The notes under the pieces: generated by a model
What the model was told of the DNA's origin: nothing
The model's database searches: none
The model's input: the letters and a program-made list of their open reading frames with translations, nothing else
Part shown: positions 33,680 to 43,509 of the stretch, piece after piece
Numbering within the stretch: position 1 is the stretch's first letter
Layout of the letters: each line of letters starts with the position of its first letter
Translations under genes and position numbers: made by a program
Assembly (NCBI RefSeq): GCF_024519315.1
Contig: NZ_JANIIC010000008.1
Coordinates: forward strand, 155,258 to 219,257
DNA: 64,000 nt
Direction of reading: 5' to 3'
DNA from: Streptomyces malaysiensis subsp. samsunensis
GTDB lineage: Bacteria > Actinomycetota > Actinomycetes > Streptomycetales > Streptomycetaceae

Positions 33680-36600
33680 TCAGTCGAACCAGCGCGCCCG
33701 CGCCAGCTCCTCCGTACGGGTCAGATCCTCCAGCAGGGCCGCCACCTCGAACCGGCGCGCCCAATGGCCCGCCGCCCAGGCCAGACCGGCCGCGACACCC
33801 TCGACCGTCGAGGCGTGCAGAGTGCCGTCCACATACCGCCAGTCCAGCTCGGCCTCGCCCTCGGCGCCCTCGATCAGCAGCTCCTCGTGCTCGATGTACG
33901 ACAGCGGGGCGCCCGGGAGGAGTTCGCGGACCGCCTCGGGCACCTCATGCGGATCGCCCTGTGAGGTCACCCGCGCCGGGTACGCCTCGCTCAGCCGCCG
34001 CACCTGGAACAGCTCGGCCAGCTCCGCCGCCCGCGCCGGCCGTACCGGCAGCAGCGCCCGGCCGTCCGCCTCGGCCAGCGGCATCAGGTCCGGGGCGTCC
34101 GCGACCAGCGCCTCGCCCGCCTCTACCACCGCCGGCTCACCGTCCACGACGGCGCGCAGCTCGTCCGGCAGGGTCACCTGCTCGGGTTCCAGATCGGCCA
34201 GCTGCCCATAGACGGCGTGCAGCTGGGCGGGGGTCACCTCGCGGTCCGGGTCGGCGAGGCGGGCCAGCAGCTCGGCGGCGCCTCCCGGCTCGTCCAGCAG
34301 CGCGACGACGGAGGTCCGTACCCCCAGCGCCCGCAGCACCTGCTCGTCCTCGAACCCGGCCGCGTCCACCGACTCGTACAGCCCGGCCAGCAGCGGATCG
34401 CCCCCGGCCGCGCGCAGCCCGGCGGGGCGGCGGCCGTCCAGCACCGGATGGCCGCGCAGCCACCACGCGGTGTACGAGCGCACGATCTCCGTCGTGCCGT
34501 CCGGCAGCAGCACCCGCACCGGCGCGGTCAGCGCGTCGCGCAGCGGCGGCTGGGCGAGCATGGCCAGCGCCCGCGGCCAGGCGTCGTCGTCCACCAGGTC
34601 CAGGTCCCGTACGGCCACGATCTCAGTGGCCACCGGCGGTACCGGCGTCTGTGGCAGCCGGTCCAGCACGTCCTCGCACCACACGTCGACGGCGTCCAGC
34701 ACACCGACGTCGTCCGGTTCGGCGAAGTCGCCGTCACGCGGCTCCAGTTCATCCGGGTCCAGCACCACATCGGTGGCCCTGACCAGCGTGAAGCCCGCCA
34801 GCACACCGACCGCGGCCAGCGGCTGCTCACCCCAGCGCTCGGCCAGCTCGGCGTCGCACGCGGCGAGTTCGCCCTCCCGCATCACCCGCTCGAAGGCGCT
34901 GCCGGGGAGGACCAGTTCACCGGCCGGGGCGAGCTCTCCGTCCTCGTCCGGCAGCGCGAGCGCGGCCAGCCACGGCTCGTCGCCGGGCGCCAACCGGGCC
35001 TGCTGGACCAGGCCGAGGACGGTGTCGGCCAGCGTGTCCGCGTCCAGCGCCGCGCCCAGGGCCTCGCCCTCCTCGGCGAACGGGTCGTACTCGTCCTCCG
35101 CCTCCAGCGAATGCGCGACGGCGGCCCGCACCTGCGGGGTCGTCAGCACGGCGCGGGGGGTGGCGGGTGTCGCGCCGAGCTTCTCCAGCAGCGGATGGGC
35201 GGCGTCCGGATGTGCAACTTTCAGGCCGAGGCGGGCGAGGGTGCGATGCGTCTCGCCGACCGTACCGCCGCGCTCGGGGGTCTCCGCCGCCCCGCCGGCC
35301 CCGCCGGTCTCGGTGGTCCCGACAGTCCCAGCGGTCCCGACTCTCCGCGCGATCTCCACGGCTTCCAGGTCGCCCAGATCGCCGTCGGCCTCGCCCGGCA
35401 GCGGCAGCAGCACCTGCCGGGGCCCGATCGTCGTCCGGCCGTCCGCCAGCGGCACCGGCAGCCCGCTCAGCCGGTCCGGGTCGATTCCGCCCAGCGAGTC
35501 GTACAGCCGCCGCCACCAGACCGGGGTGCGCTCCACGCCCGCGAGCCGGTCGATCAGCTCGCCCAGCGGCACCCGGGCCACGCCCAGCACCCGCAGCTCC
35601 GAGCGGCGCTCGAGACCCGCGGGCAGCAGCGTCGGGAACAGCTCGGCCAGTACCTCCACCGTCTCCGCGCCCGCGCCCTCGACGACCTCGGCGTCCCGGG
35701 GCCGCAGCGCGTACGGCTCGCCCTCGGCGCCGCCGCGCGCCAGCACATCGTCGTCCCAGTCGGCGAGAGCGGGCGACGCCGACGGGGCGGTGGCCGGCTC
35801 CCCCGCCGCGGGGCCGCCCTGGGCGGCGTCCGGGCCGAGCGCGTCCGGCGAGCCCAGCCAGCCCTCCACGGCCTCGGCGCCCGCGCCCACCGCCGGTGCG
35901 GCGGCGCTCGGCAGGAACGGCACCCTCGGCAGCCGGTCCAGCACCCGCCGACGCAGCTCCCCGTCCAGCTCGCCCCGGCCCAGCTGGCCCGGGACCAGGT
36001 CGATCGTGCCGACCGAGACCGGATGCCAGTCGCGCAGCAACGTCGTGTACGCCTCGGCCGCGCGGTCCAGCAGGAAGTCCGTGAGCGGCCCGGGGGCGGT
36101 GTGGCGGCGGGTGGGCTCCAGCGGGAAGGACGCGATCAGCAGGGCGGGCATGCCCAGCGGCTCATCGGTCGGCGTCGGGCAGTGGACGACCGGGGAGGTC
36201 GCGGGGCGCGTCGGCGCGCCCTCCGCGTCCACCGGGACCGCCCAGGTCACCGACCACACCGGGCGCAGCCGCTCCTCCACCGGGCGGTCGGCGAGCAGCT
36301 CAGCGTCCAGCCGCCCACCGGCGCTCTCGGTGCGCCAGCGCGTCGTACCGCGCGGGCCGCTGTCCTCGACGACGGTGTACGCGCCCTCCTGGCGGCGGCG
36401 CAGCGTCCGGGTGCCGTCGACCGTCTCCACCACGACCTCGGCCAGGCCGGGGAGGGTGAGCAGCAGCGCATCGTCGACCCCGGCCAGCAGCCGCTCCGCC
36501 ACGTCCAGCGCGGCGCCGTCGCGCAGCGGCAGCACCACGACGGTGTCATAGCCGTCCGGGGCGATCCCCTCGGCGGGCAGCGGCAGCCGCAGCAGCGGTA

Positions 36601-37147
36601 CGTGGCCGTCGCGGCGGCGCAGCTCCTCGGCGAGGCCGGGGGCGGCGGCGGTGGCGCGCTGGGTCAGCTCCCGCGCCTCGGCCAGCGACCAGCGCACCCC
36701 GCCGGTGCGGCCCACGACCGCGGGCTCGTCGCTCACCGCGAGCACCGCCGCGAAGCCGACGCCGAACCGCCCGACCGCGCTCTCCGGCTCGTCCCGCTTG
36801 GCCGACGCGCGCAGGGTGGACAGCGACTCGACCCCGGCCGCGTCCAGCGGCGCCCCCGTGTTGGCGGCGGCCAGCACGGCGGGCTCGCCGTCGGTGGCCG
36901 GGCGCAGGGTCAGCCGCAGCCGTCCGGGCGCCCCCGCGCGGGCGGCGGCGTCCGCCGCGTTCTGGGCCAGCTCCACGACCAGCCGGTCGCGGTGGCCGCC
37001 CAGCGCCAGGTCCTCCTCGGCGTTGGCGTCCTCCCGGAACCGGGCGGGCGACGCGGCCCAGGCGTCCAGCACGCCGCGCCGCAGCCGCGCGGTCCCGAAC
37101 GGGTCCACGTCCTCGGTCGCGCCTCGCACCATCGCCGTGCTGCTCAC
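33680..37147 (-). CDS. very large sacsin/Hsp90-like GHKL ATPase protein
   Basis: This 1155-residue protein has an N-terminal GHKL ATP-binding domain related to sacsin and Hsp90: the N-box LVVELAQNAADAAARAG, then AAANTGAPLDAAGVESLSTL, and the lid-glycine segment GRFGVGFAAVLAVSDEP. The remaining 800 residues are Leu/Glu/Asp-rich without a motif I recognise; a short Gly/Thr repeat (TAGTVGTTETGGAGGAAE) interrupts them. The role is unknown, and chaperone-like activity is only inferred from the ATPase fold. GTG 37147 has GGAGG 6 nt upstream, so I prefer it to ATG 37132 or 37198. Single-gene unit. Confidence 0.85.
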   Translation of the reverse strand: MSSTAMVRGATEDVDPFGTARLRRGVLDAWAASPARFREDANAEEDLALGGHRDRLVVELAQNAADAAARAGAPGRLRLTLRPATDGEPAVLAAANTGAPLDAAGVESLSTLRASAKRDEPESAVGRFGVGFAAVLAVSDEPAVVGRTGGVRWSLAEARELTQRATAAAPGLAEELRRRDGHVPLLRLPLPAEGIAPDGYDTVVVLPLRDGAALDVAERLLAGVDDALLLTLPGLAEVVVETVDGTRTLRRRQEGAYTVVEDSGPRGTTRWRTESAGGRLDAELLADRPVEERLRPVWSVTWAVPVDAEGAPTRPATSPVVHCPTPTDEPLGMPALLIASFPLEPTRRHTAPGPLTDFLLDRAAEAYTTLLRDWHPVSVGTIDLVPGQLGRGELDGELRRRVLDRLPRVPFLPSAAAPAVGAGAEAVEGWLGSPDALGPDAAQGGPAAGEPATAPSASPALADWDDDVLARGGAEGEPYALRPRDAEVVEGAGAETVEVLAELFPTLLPAGLERRSELRVLGVARVPLGELIDRLAGVERTPVWWRRLYDSLGGIDPDRLSGLPVPLADGRTTIGPRQVLLPLPGEADGDLGDLEAVEIARRVGTAGTVGTTETGGAGGAAETPERGGTVGETHRTLARLGLKVAHPDAAHPLLEKLGATPATPRAVLTTPQVRAAVAHSLEAEDEYDPFAEEGEALGAALDADTLADTVLGLVQQARLAPGDEPWLAALALPDEDGELAPAGELVLPGSAFERVMREGELAACDAELAERWGEQPLAAVGVLAGFTLVRATDVVLDPDELEPRDGDFAEPDDVGVLDAVDVWCEDVLDRLPQTPVPPVATEIVAVRDLDLVDDDAWPRALAMLAQPPLRDALTAPVRVLLPDGTTEIVRSYTAWWLRGHPVLDGRRPAGLRAAGGDPLLAGLYESVDAAGFEDEQVLRALGVRTSVVALLDEPGGAAELLARLADPDREVTPAQLHAVYGQLADLEPEQVTLPDELRAVVDGEPAVVEAGEALVADAPDLMPLAEADGRALLPVRPARAAELAELFQVRRLSEAYPARVTSQGDPHEVPEAVRELLPGAPLSYIEHEELLIEGAEGEAELDWRYVDGTLHASTVEGVAAGLAWAAGHWARRFEVAALLEDLTRTEELARARWFD

Positions 37148-38139
37148 GTCTTGCCTCCGGAGTTCCTGGTCGGGGTCCGTCCCGCGCCGCGGCGCCACAC
37201 CGTCGAGTCCCCCGCGGTGCGGATCACCCCACCGCGCTCGCCGTTCTCTCGCGTGTCGCCCTTGCTAGCCGCGAACGTACCGCTATCCGAGCCCGAACGA
37301 CGCCTCGGGCCCCACACAACCGGATTCCCCACCTCCCCCGCGAGAACCGGCCTGGCCCGCGCCGCGGGGTCCCCCGCCATCTCGGGCCAACACCAAGCCT
37401 CACACCACCGCCATGGGAGCCGTCACGCCGCCGCCCCGGGGCGCTGCCGCCCCGGCCCTTCCAGGCGCCAGCCGAAAGCGCACGGACCGGCCCGCCCCTC
37501 CCCACCGGGAGGCCACCGGGAGGGCACCCGCAGGCCGCAGGGGCGGAACGGATACGGCCGGGCTCGCCGTTGAGGCCCGACGAGGGAAGCGGCGAGCGGA
37601 CCGTAGGCACGCACCGGGGGAACGCGGACACGCCGCACCGCCCGCCGGGCGCAGGACCCCGCCCGGAGCGACGGCAGCGGCCAACGGCCACCCCCTGCGA
37701 GTCAGCAGCGGCCTGGGCCCCACAGCCCCAGGCCGAGGGCGCACCGCGCCAGGCGCGGCCAGGCCACACCACACACAAGACCACCCACCGGGCCCCCGCA
37801 GGACCCCAGCCCGCCCCACGGCGGGCAACAGCCATCACCCGACAAGTCAGCAGCGGCGCCGGTTCACACAGCCGCAGGTCAGCGGCCCAGGGCGGCTTCG
37901 CCGCCCGCCGTGGGACGGGAAAATCGAAGGCGTGCGGGGCTTGATGACCTTGGAACGCTTCTATTTACGCGTCAGAGGCGTACCGCGCCAGGCGCGGCCC
38001 GGACGCGTCGTGCGAGGCCGTCCGCCGAGGGGCGCGGGCCGCGGGCGCGGGGGCCCGCCCGGTGGATCGGGGACCGCGCGGGCTCCCGGCCGCCCTCGTG
38101 ACGGCGGCGCGTCCGGCGAGGGGTGCCGGGGCGGCGGCC
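37148..38139. other. 992-bp gene-poor interval
   Basis: No convincing gene. Near-identical blocks with the palindromic core CCGCGCCaGGCGCGG occur at about 37746-37760 and 37984-37998. A UUCG-loop hairpin GGGCGGC-TTCG-CCGCCC lies near 37896-37912, and an AT-richer patch (tgatgaccttggaacgcttc) lies near 37940-37970. The last could mark a small RNA or debris; nothing more can be supported. Confidence 0.4.
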
Positions 38140-39054
38140 TCAGCTGTGGCCCAGTTCCTCCGGTGGGGTGTCCGGCTCGACGGAGCCGCCCGTGCGGTCC
38201 GGGTGGAGGGGGAGCGGCTCGACGACGGTTTCGTCGACGACGGGCGGGGCCGGGCGGGGAGGCTTGGGCATCACGGCCGCCTCCGAGTGGGCGCCGCAGC
38301 CGTACGAGAGGGAGACGACGCGGCCGTCCGCCGGGCTGAACTCGTTCGCGCACACCCCGAACGCCTGCCCGAGCGAGCCGCCGAGGGACACCAGGAAGCC
38401 GCAGGACGCGCAGGTGCCGGGGGCCGCCTGGGCCATGGGGGTCTTGGGGCCGTACGCCTCGTCCCAGCGGTCGGCCGCGACGTGGAGACCGTAGCGGGAC
38501 AGCACCCGGGCGCGGCGCATGCCCAGCTCCTCCGCGACGGCCGCGATCGAGCCGGTGGTGGGAGCGGCGGTCTGCGCGGCGGGGGCGCCGGCCGTGACGT
38601 CGGCATCCTCCACCGCCGCGAGTTGCTGCATCTCCTCCGAGACGACCGAGTTGGGCGGTGGGATGTCCTCGCCCGAGTAGCCCGGCTCCAGGCGCAGGTC
38701 CTCGGCCTCGGTGGGGAGCAGATCGCCCGGCCCCATGTCGCCGGGGCGCAGCCGCTCGCTCCAGGGCACCCACTCCGGCGCGAGCAGCGCGTCGGGGCCG
38801 GGGAGCAGCACCGTCTCGTCCAGGGTGACGGCCTTCGCGCGGGAGGCGCGGGTCACCGTGACCGCCCAGCGCCAGCCGCGATAGCCCGGTTCGGCGCTCT
38901 CGAAGAGATGCGTGACGACGCGGTCACCCTCGGCGACGGCGCCCAGATACTCGGCGATCTTCCCCGGATGGGCGGCTTCCATGGCCGCCTCGCGGGCGAG
39001 TTCGACCGCCTCGGCGCACAGGCGGTCGGGGGTACGGCTTCGCATCGCACTCAC
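38140..39054 (-). CDS. DUF3027 protein with zinc-finger-like cysteines
   Basis: This 304-residue protein has the conserved N-terminus RSRTPDRLCAEAVELAREAA, GDRVVTHLFESAEPGYRGWR, WAVTVTRASRAKAVTLDETV, then a C-terminal module with CASCGFLVSLGGSLGQAFGV and CANEFSPADGRVV ending in SYGCGAHSEA, a possible metal site. It matches the actinobacterial DUF3027 family; function unknown. GTG 39054 (VSAMRSRTPDRL) resembles the usual family start better than ATG 39045. It diverges from an MFS gene across 414 bp. Confidence 0.85.
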   Translation of the reverse strand: MSAMRSRTPDRLCAEAVELAREAAMEAAHPGKIAEYLGAVAEGDRVVTHLFESAEPGYRGWRWAVTVTRASRAKAVTLDETVLLPGPDALLAPEWVPWSERLRPGDMGPGDLLPTEAEDLRLEPGYSGEDIPPPNSVVSEEMQQLAAVEDADVTAGAPAAQTAAPTTGSIAAVAEELGMRRARVLSRYGLHVAADRWDEAYGPKTPMAQAAPGTCASCGFLVSLGGSLGQAFGVCANEFSPADGRVVSLSYGCGAHSEAAVMPKPPRPAPPVVDETVVEPLPLHPDRTGGSVEPDTPPEELGHS

Positions 39055-39468
39055 AGGATCGATTCTCTCTTCCACGCCGTCGCAGCCGTCTGACCTGGTG
39101 CGCCAGCCGTACGGCCGGAACGCGGGACCGCGGACGGAGCGGACCATGGGGCCGCGTCGACGTCCGCCCCCATCCGGGCCTTGGGGCGCACCTTGTACGT
39201 CCCATTCTGCGGGATGGCTACTCGGCACACGGCCAGGAACGGCCCTCGGTGGCGCGGTTACGCACGCTACCTTGTCCGGCCGCGCCGCCCCTACCCCCGT
39301 CTCATGCCCGCCTCCCGCCCCGGCGCCGCGCGGCCCCCGTCCGCCCACCCCGGGAAAACCGCATTTCCGCTGGACAGCAGGGCGTTGCCGGTCCTCTTCT
39401 GCGACGCCGCCATCCGGAAAGCCGTCGAAGGTCTGACGCTCGGGCCGTGTTGGCTGCACCATGGTCAG
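39055..39468. other. divergent intergenic region, 414 bp
   Basis: No gene or clear operator seen between the DUF3027 and MFS starts. The MFS gene lacks a good ribosome site, so a promoter must lie close to its GTG. Confidence 0.35.
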
Positions 39469-40926
39469 GTGGCAGAAAAGCGATGGTACGGCGGCGGCCC
39501 GACCCAACGGTCGGGCCGCTGGGTCGTCCACGCGCTCCGTCTTCCATTCGCGCTCCGCCTCCCCTTCACCGCGGCCGGGCGGGGCATCCGCCGGGCCACC
39601 CACGCCCATGGAGCCGGGGAGTCGGGGCTCGGCAAGCTGATCGAACTGCACGCGGTGAACTCCGCGGGCGACATGCTGATCACCGTCGCGCTCGCCTCCA
39701 CGATCTTCTTCTCGGTCCCGACCGACGAGGCCCGCGGCCGGGTCGCGCTCTACCTGGTCATCACCATGGCGCCGTTCGCGCTGCTCGCCCCCGTCATCGG
39801 CCCGCTCCTGGACCGTCTGCCGCACGGCCGCCGCGCGGCGATGGCGGGCGCGATGCTGACCCGTACGGTGCTCGCGCTCACGATGGCGGGCGCGGTGGTG
39901 GGCGGTGGTCTGGAGCTGTATCCGGCGGCGCTGGGCGTGCTGGTGGCGTCCAAGGCGTACGGAGTCGTCCGTTCCGCCGTTGTGCCACGACTGCTCCCAC
40001 CCCGCTTCTCCCTGGTCAAGGCCAACTCACGGGTGACCCTGGCCGGGCTGCTGGCCACCGGCGTGGCGGCCCCGCTGGGGGCCGGGCTGCATCAGATCGG
40101 TCCGGGCTGGCCGCTGTACGGGGCGTCCGTGATCTTCCTGCTGGGCGGATTCCTGTCGTTCACCCTGCCGCACAAGGTGGACTCCGCGAAGGGTGAGGCC
40201 AAGGCGCAGCTGACCTCGGGACAGCACCATCTGCATCTGCCGGTGACGGTGCGCAAGCCCAAGGCCAGGGTCGGCGGGGCCAGGACCGCCCTGGGCAGGG
40301 CCGCCTTCTGGCGGAACCGGTCGGGACGGCCCGGCCTCCGTACGGTCGGCCCCTCCGTCCTGCACGCCCTTCAGGCGTGTGCCGCGCTGAAGACCTTGTC
40401 CGGATTCCTCACCCTCTTCCTCGCCTTCCTCCTCCGCGACCAGCCGCTGGGCGGGCTCGGCCCGGAGATCTCGCTCGGCCTGGCCGCGGTCTGTGCGGGC
40501 GGCGGCAACGCGCTGGGCACCGCGATCGGCGCCTGGCTGCGGGCGCGCGGCCCGGAGCTGATCATCGCGGTGGTGCTGAGCTCGGCCCTGGCCGTGATCG
40601 TCGTATCGGCGGCCTTCTACAGCGCGGTGGCGGTGGCCGCCGTGGCGGCCACCGCCGGTATCTCCCAGGCGCTGGGCAAGCTGTCGCTCGACGCGCTGAT
40701 CCAGCGTGACGTCCCGGAGGAGGTCCGCACCTCCGCGTTCTCCCGCTCCGAGACAACGCTCCAGATGGCATGGGTCGTCGGCGGCGCCATCGGCATCGCG
40801 CTGCCGCTCCACGGGGTGCTGGGGATGGCGGTCGCCGCGGCGGTGATCGCGCTGGGCGCGGCGCTGAGCGTCCGTGGGCTGCTGAGCGCCTCCCGGCAGG
40901 GGGCGCCGTATCCACGGGTGGCCTGA
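39469..40926 (+). CDS. MFS-type membrane transporter
   Basis: This 485-residue protein begins VAEKRWYGGGPTQRSGRWVV and has about 12 hydrophobic segments, including VNSAGDMLITVALASTIFFS, ALYLVITMAPFALLAPVIGP with LLDRLPHGRRAAMAGAML, and ISLGLAAVCAGGGNALGTAI. It belongs to a conserved actinobacterial MFS group of unknown substrate. GTG 39469 fits the family N-terminus; the longer open frame to 39181 lies in the divergent promoter region. The DUF2771 lipoprotein gene follows 140 bp later on the same strand. Confidence 0.88.
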   Translation: MAEKRWYGGGPTQRSGRWVVHALRLPFALRLPFTAAGRGIRRATHAHGAGESGLGKLIELHAVNSAGDMLITVALASTIFFSVPTDEARGRVALYLVITMAPFALLAPVIGPLLDRLPHGRRAAMAGAMLTRTVLALTMAGAVVGGGLELYPAALGVLVASKAYGVVRSAVVPRLLPPRFSLVKANSRVTLAGLLATGVAAPLGAGLHQIGPGWPLYGASVIFLLGGFLSFTLPHKVDSAKGEAKAQLTSGQHHLHLPVTVRKPKARVGGARTALGRAAFWRNRSGRPGLRTVGPSVLHALQACAALKTLSGFLTLFLAFLLRDQPLGGLGPEISLGLAAVCAGGGNALGTAIGAWLRARGPELIIAVVLSSALAVIVVSAAFYSAVAVAAVAATAGISQALGKLSLDALIQRDVPEEVRTSAFSRSETTLQMAWVVGGAIGIALPLHGVLGMAVAAAVIALGAALSVRGLLSASRQGAPYPRVA

Positions 40927-41054
40927 CCGGCGCGGGAACACGAGCGGACCACCCCGCACCCGAGCCTGTGACCCGCCCCGCACGCGAGCCTGTGACCCGC
41001 CCCTTACCCCGAACCGTGGCCCGACCCGCGCGCGAGGCGATCGGGGCGGCCAGA

Positions 41055-41060
41055 TAGCCT
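41055..41060 (+). promoter_or_regulatory. candidate -10 box of the DUF2771 gene
   Basis: TAGCCT ends 6 nt before ATG 41067 with no ribosome site between, the window's typical leaderless arrangement. Confidence 0.45.
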
Positions 41061-41066
41061 GCCCGC

Positions 41067-41573
41067 ATGACCGCTGCGCTGTTTTCCAGGGGCAAGGGCC
41101 GCCGCGCCGTCACCGCCGCCTGTGCCGTGTCCCTCGGGCTCGTCGCCCTCTCCGCCTGCGACAAGCCGACCCCGCTGGCAACGGTGACGGTCGGTTCGGA
41201 CACCGTGACGGCCGAGGCGAGCAACGGCTGCTACGGGGACGGCAAGGACCTGAGCTCACAGAAGTTCAAGGACTGCCTGTCGGCCAAGCCCGAGAAGACG
41301 ATCAAGGTGACCCCCGGGGACAAGGTGCGGATCGGGGTGGACCCCGAGATCGCCAAGTCCAGCTGGGGCCTGATCGCCAACAACCCGGTCATGGCCGAGG
41401 CGAGCAAGGAGACGTACCGCAGCTTCGACAGCGACACGCTCTTCGCCCGGCAGAACCCGCAGACGGGCCAGACCACGCTCGAGAAGAAGGTCACGATCAC
41501 GATCGCCGAACTCGGCAAGAGCAGCCAGGGCGTCAAGGGCATCTGGCGGTTCACACTGGAACGGGATTCCTGA
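41067..41573 (+). CDS. DUF2771 lipoprotein
   Basis: The 168-residue precursor has a basic N-terminus (SRGKGRRAVTAAC), a hydrophobic core and the lipobox GLVALSAC (Cys about residue 31), so it is exported and lipid-anchored. The mature part is a small beta-rich domain (ATVTVGSDTVTAEASNGCYG; KVTPGDKVRIGVDPEIAKS; KKVTITIAELGKSSQGVKG) with two further cysteines. It matches DUF2771; function unknown. It precedes the futalosine-pathway genes by about 215 bp of Arg/Gly/Thr-rich non-coding sequence. Confidence 0.85.
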   Translation: MTAALFSRGKGRRAVTAACAVSLGLVALSACDKPTPLATVTVGSDTVTAEASNGCYGDGKDLSSQKFKDCLSAKPEKTIKVTPGDKVRIGVDPEIAKSSWGLIANNPVMAEASKETYRSFDSDTLFARQNPQTGQTTLEKKVTITIAELGKSSQGVKGIWRFTLERDS

Positions 41574-41787
41574 CGAACGGCCCTCCGGGCGGAGCCCCGG
41601 ACGGAACTCCGGGCGGGACGTCCGACGAGGCGACGTCTGACGAGACCCCGTCGTACGAGGCACCGTCGTACGGGGCCCGTACCCGCCAGGAGGACCCAGG
41701 ACACCGCGAGAACCGGACACACCGGGAAGGCCAGGAGGACCGGACACGCCGGGGCACCGGCCGAGCCGTCACAAGGGGGAGCCGCTG

Positions 41788-42618
41788 ATGCGCGTACTGA
41801 TCGTCACGGCCGTACCCGCCGAGCGGGACGCCGTCGTACGGGGCATCGCCGCCACGGCCCCCGAGGTGGCCGAACTCCCCGTCCCCGGCGGCGTGATCCA
41901 CCGGCTGAGCCCGGTGCCGCCCACCGGGCGGCCGCTCACCGTGGACGTCCTGGCCGCCGGGGTCGGCCCGGCGGCCGCGGCGGCCGGCACCGCCGCCGCC
42001 CTGACCGCGGCCGCGGTCGCCCGCACCCCCTACGACCTCGCCGTATCGGCCGGTATCGGCGGCGGCTTCACCACCGCGCCGCCCACCACGGCAGCGCCCG
42101 CCACCACGCCGCGTACCACAGCGCCGCCCGCCACCACGCGCCCCGGCTCCGCCGCCACGCACCTCGGCTCCGTCGTCGTCGCCGACGCGATCGTCGCCGC
42201 CGACCTGGGCGCCGAGACTCCCGACGGCTTCGCCGCCGTCACCGACCTGGGCTTCGGAACCGTCGAACATCTCCCACCCGCCCCGCTCGTCGCCGCCGTC
42301 GCCGAGGCGACGGACGCCGTGCGCGGCACCGTGCTCACCGTGTCGACCGTGACCGGGAGCGCCGAACGGGCCGCCGAGCTGCTGCGCCGCCATCCGCACG
42401 CCGTCGCCGAGGCCATGGAGGGCTTCGGCGTGGCGGAGGCCGCCGCGGCCCAGGCCGTGCCCGCTCTGGAAGTACGGACGGTCTCCAACGCCGTCGGGCC
42501 GCGCGACCGCGCTGCCTGGCGGATCGGGGAGGCGATGGAGGCGCTCACGAGCGCCTTCGCGACCATCGCCCCCCTCCTCGGCACCTGGACCTTTGACCCG
42601 GAAGGAACCCGGCAGTGA
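41788..42618 (+). CDS. mqnB: futalosine hydrolase with a low-complexity insertion
   Basis: MqnB removes the base from futalosine in the alternative menaquinone pathway. The 276-residue protein has the nucleoside phosphorylase/hydrolase fold: MRVLIVTAVPAERDAVVRGI, VLAAGVGPAAAAAGTAAALT, LAVSAGIGGGF, LGSVVVADAIVAADLGAETP, and AVAEAMEGFGVAEAAAAQAV (substrate Glu region). Between GIGGGF and HLGSVVV sit about 30 Thr/Ala/Pro residues (TTAPPTTAAPATTPRTTAP) that the family lacks, encoded by degenerate repeats at 42068-42160. It overlaps mqnD by 4 bp (GTGA). Confidence 0.92.
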   Translation: MRVLIVTAVPAERDAVVRGIAATAPEVAELPVPGGVIHRLSPVPPTGRPLTVDVLAAGVGPAAAAAGTAAALTAAAVARTPYDLAVSAGIGGGFTTAPPTTAAPATTPRTTAPPATTRPGSAATHLGSVVVADAIVAADLGAETPDGFAAVTDLGFGTVEHLPPAPLVAAVAEATDAVRGTVLTVSTVTGSAERAAELLRRHPHAVAEAMEGFGVAEAAAAQAVPALEVRTVSNAVGPRDRAAWRIGEAMEALTSAFATIAPLLGTWTFDPEGTRQ

Positions 42619-43493
42619 CTGAGCCCCTGACCGAGCCTCTGAAGATCGCCTACTCGCCGTGCCCCAACGACACCTTCGTCTTCCACGCCTGGGCCCACGG
42701 CAGCGTCCCCGGCGCGCCCGCGCTCGATGTCACCTTCGCCGACATCGACATCACCAACGGGATGGCGGAGCGCGGTGAGTTCGATGTGCTGAAGGTGTCC
42801 TACGCCGTACTGCCATGGGTGCTGGACGACTATGCGCTGCTGCCCTGCGGCGGGGCGCTCGGACGCGGCTGCGGTCCGCTGGTGCTCACTCGGCGGCCCG
42901 GCGAGGGGCCGGAACCCACCGGCAAGGACCTGGCGGGGAAGACGGTCGCGGTGCCGAGCGAGCGTTCGACGGCGTATCTGCTCTTCCGGCTGTGGGCCGC
43001 CGCCGAGGTGCCGGGCGGAATCGGCGAGATCAAGGTGCTGCCGTTCCACGAGATCATGCCCGCGGTGCGGGACGGCGAGGTCGACGCCGGGCTCGTCATC
43101 CACGAAGCCCGGTTCACCTATCAGAATTACGGGCTGCACTGCCTGGCTGACATGGGCGAGCACTGGGAGCGGACCACCGGTCTGCCGATCCCGCTCGGCG
43201 CGATCATCGCCAAGCGCTCACTGGGCGCCGAGCGGCTGCGGGAACTCGCCGATGCCGCCCGGACATCGGTGCGAATGGCCTGGGACGACCCGGAGGCGTC
43301 GCGGACGTATGTCCTGGAGCACGCCCAGGAGATGGACCCGGCCGTCGCCGACCAGCACATCGGGCTGTATGTGAACGAGTTCACCGCCGACCTCGGCGAG
43401 AGCGGCTACGCCGCGGTGCGCGGGCTGCTGACCCGCGCGGCGGCCGAGGGACTGGTGCCGCCCCTCGGCCCCGGGGCGCTGGAGGCCGTCTGA
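42615..43493 (+). CDS. mqnD: 1,4-dihydroxy-6-naphthoate synthase
   Basis: MqnD makes 1,4-dihydroxy-6-naphthoate from cyclic de-hypoxanthine futalosine in menaquinone biosynthesis. This 292-residue protein has the periplasmic-binding-protein-like fold and family blocks LKIAYSPCPNDTFVFHAWAH, DVTFADIDITNGMAERGEFD, KVSYAVLPWVLDDYALLPCG, GKTVAVPSERSTAYLLFRLW and AGLVIHEARFTYQNYGLHCL (conserved His). GTG 42615 overlaps the mqnB stop, so the pair is translationally coupled and forms a two-gene menaquinone operon. Confidence 0.95.
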   Translation: MTEPLTEPLKIAYSPCPNDTFVFHAWAHGSVPGAPALDVTFADIDITNGMAERGEFDVLKVSYAVLPWVLDDYALLPCGGALGRGCGPLVLTRRPGEGPEPTGKDLAGKTVAVPSERSTAYLLFRLWAAAEVPGGIGEIKVLPFHEIMPAVRDGEVDAGLVIHEARFTYQNYGLHCLADMGEHWERTTGLPIPLGAIIAKRSLGAERLRELADAARTSVRMAWDDPEASRTYVLEHAQEMDPAVADQHIGLYVNEFTADLGESGYAAVRGLLTRAAAEGLVPPLGPGALEAV

Positions 43494-43509
43494 CATTCCG
43501 GCGTTCCGG

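Noticed and set aside
37148..38139. tRNA or small protein gene in the 1-kb gap
   Set aside because: No cloverleaf, anticodon or T-loop signature and no reading frame with a ribosome site; only GC-rich palindromes.
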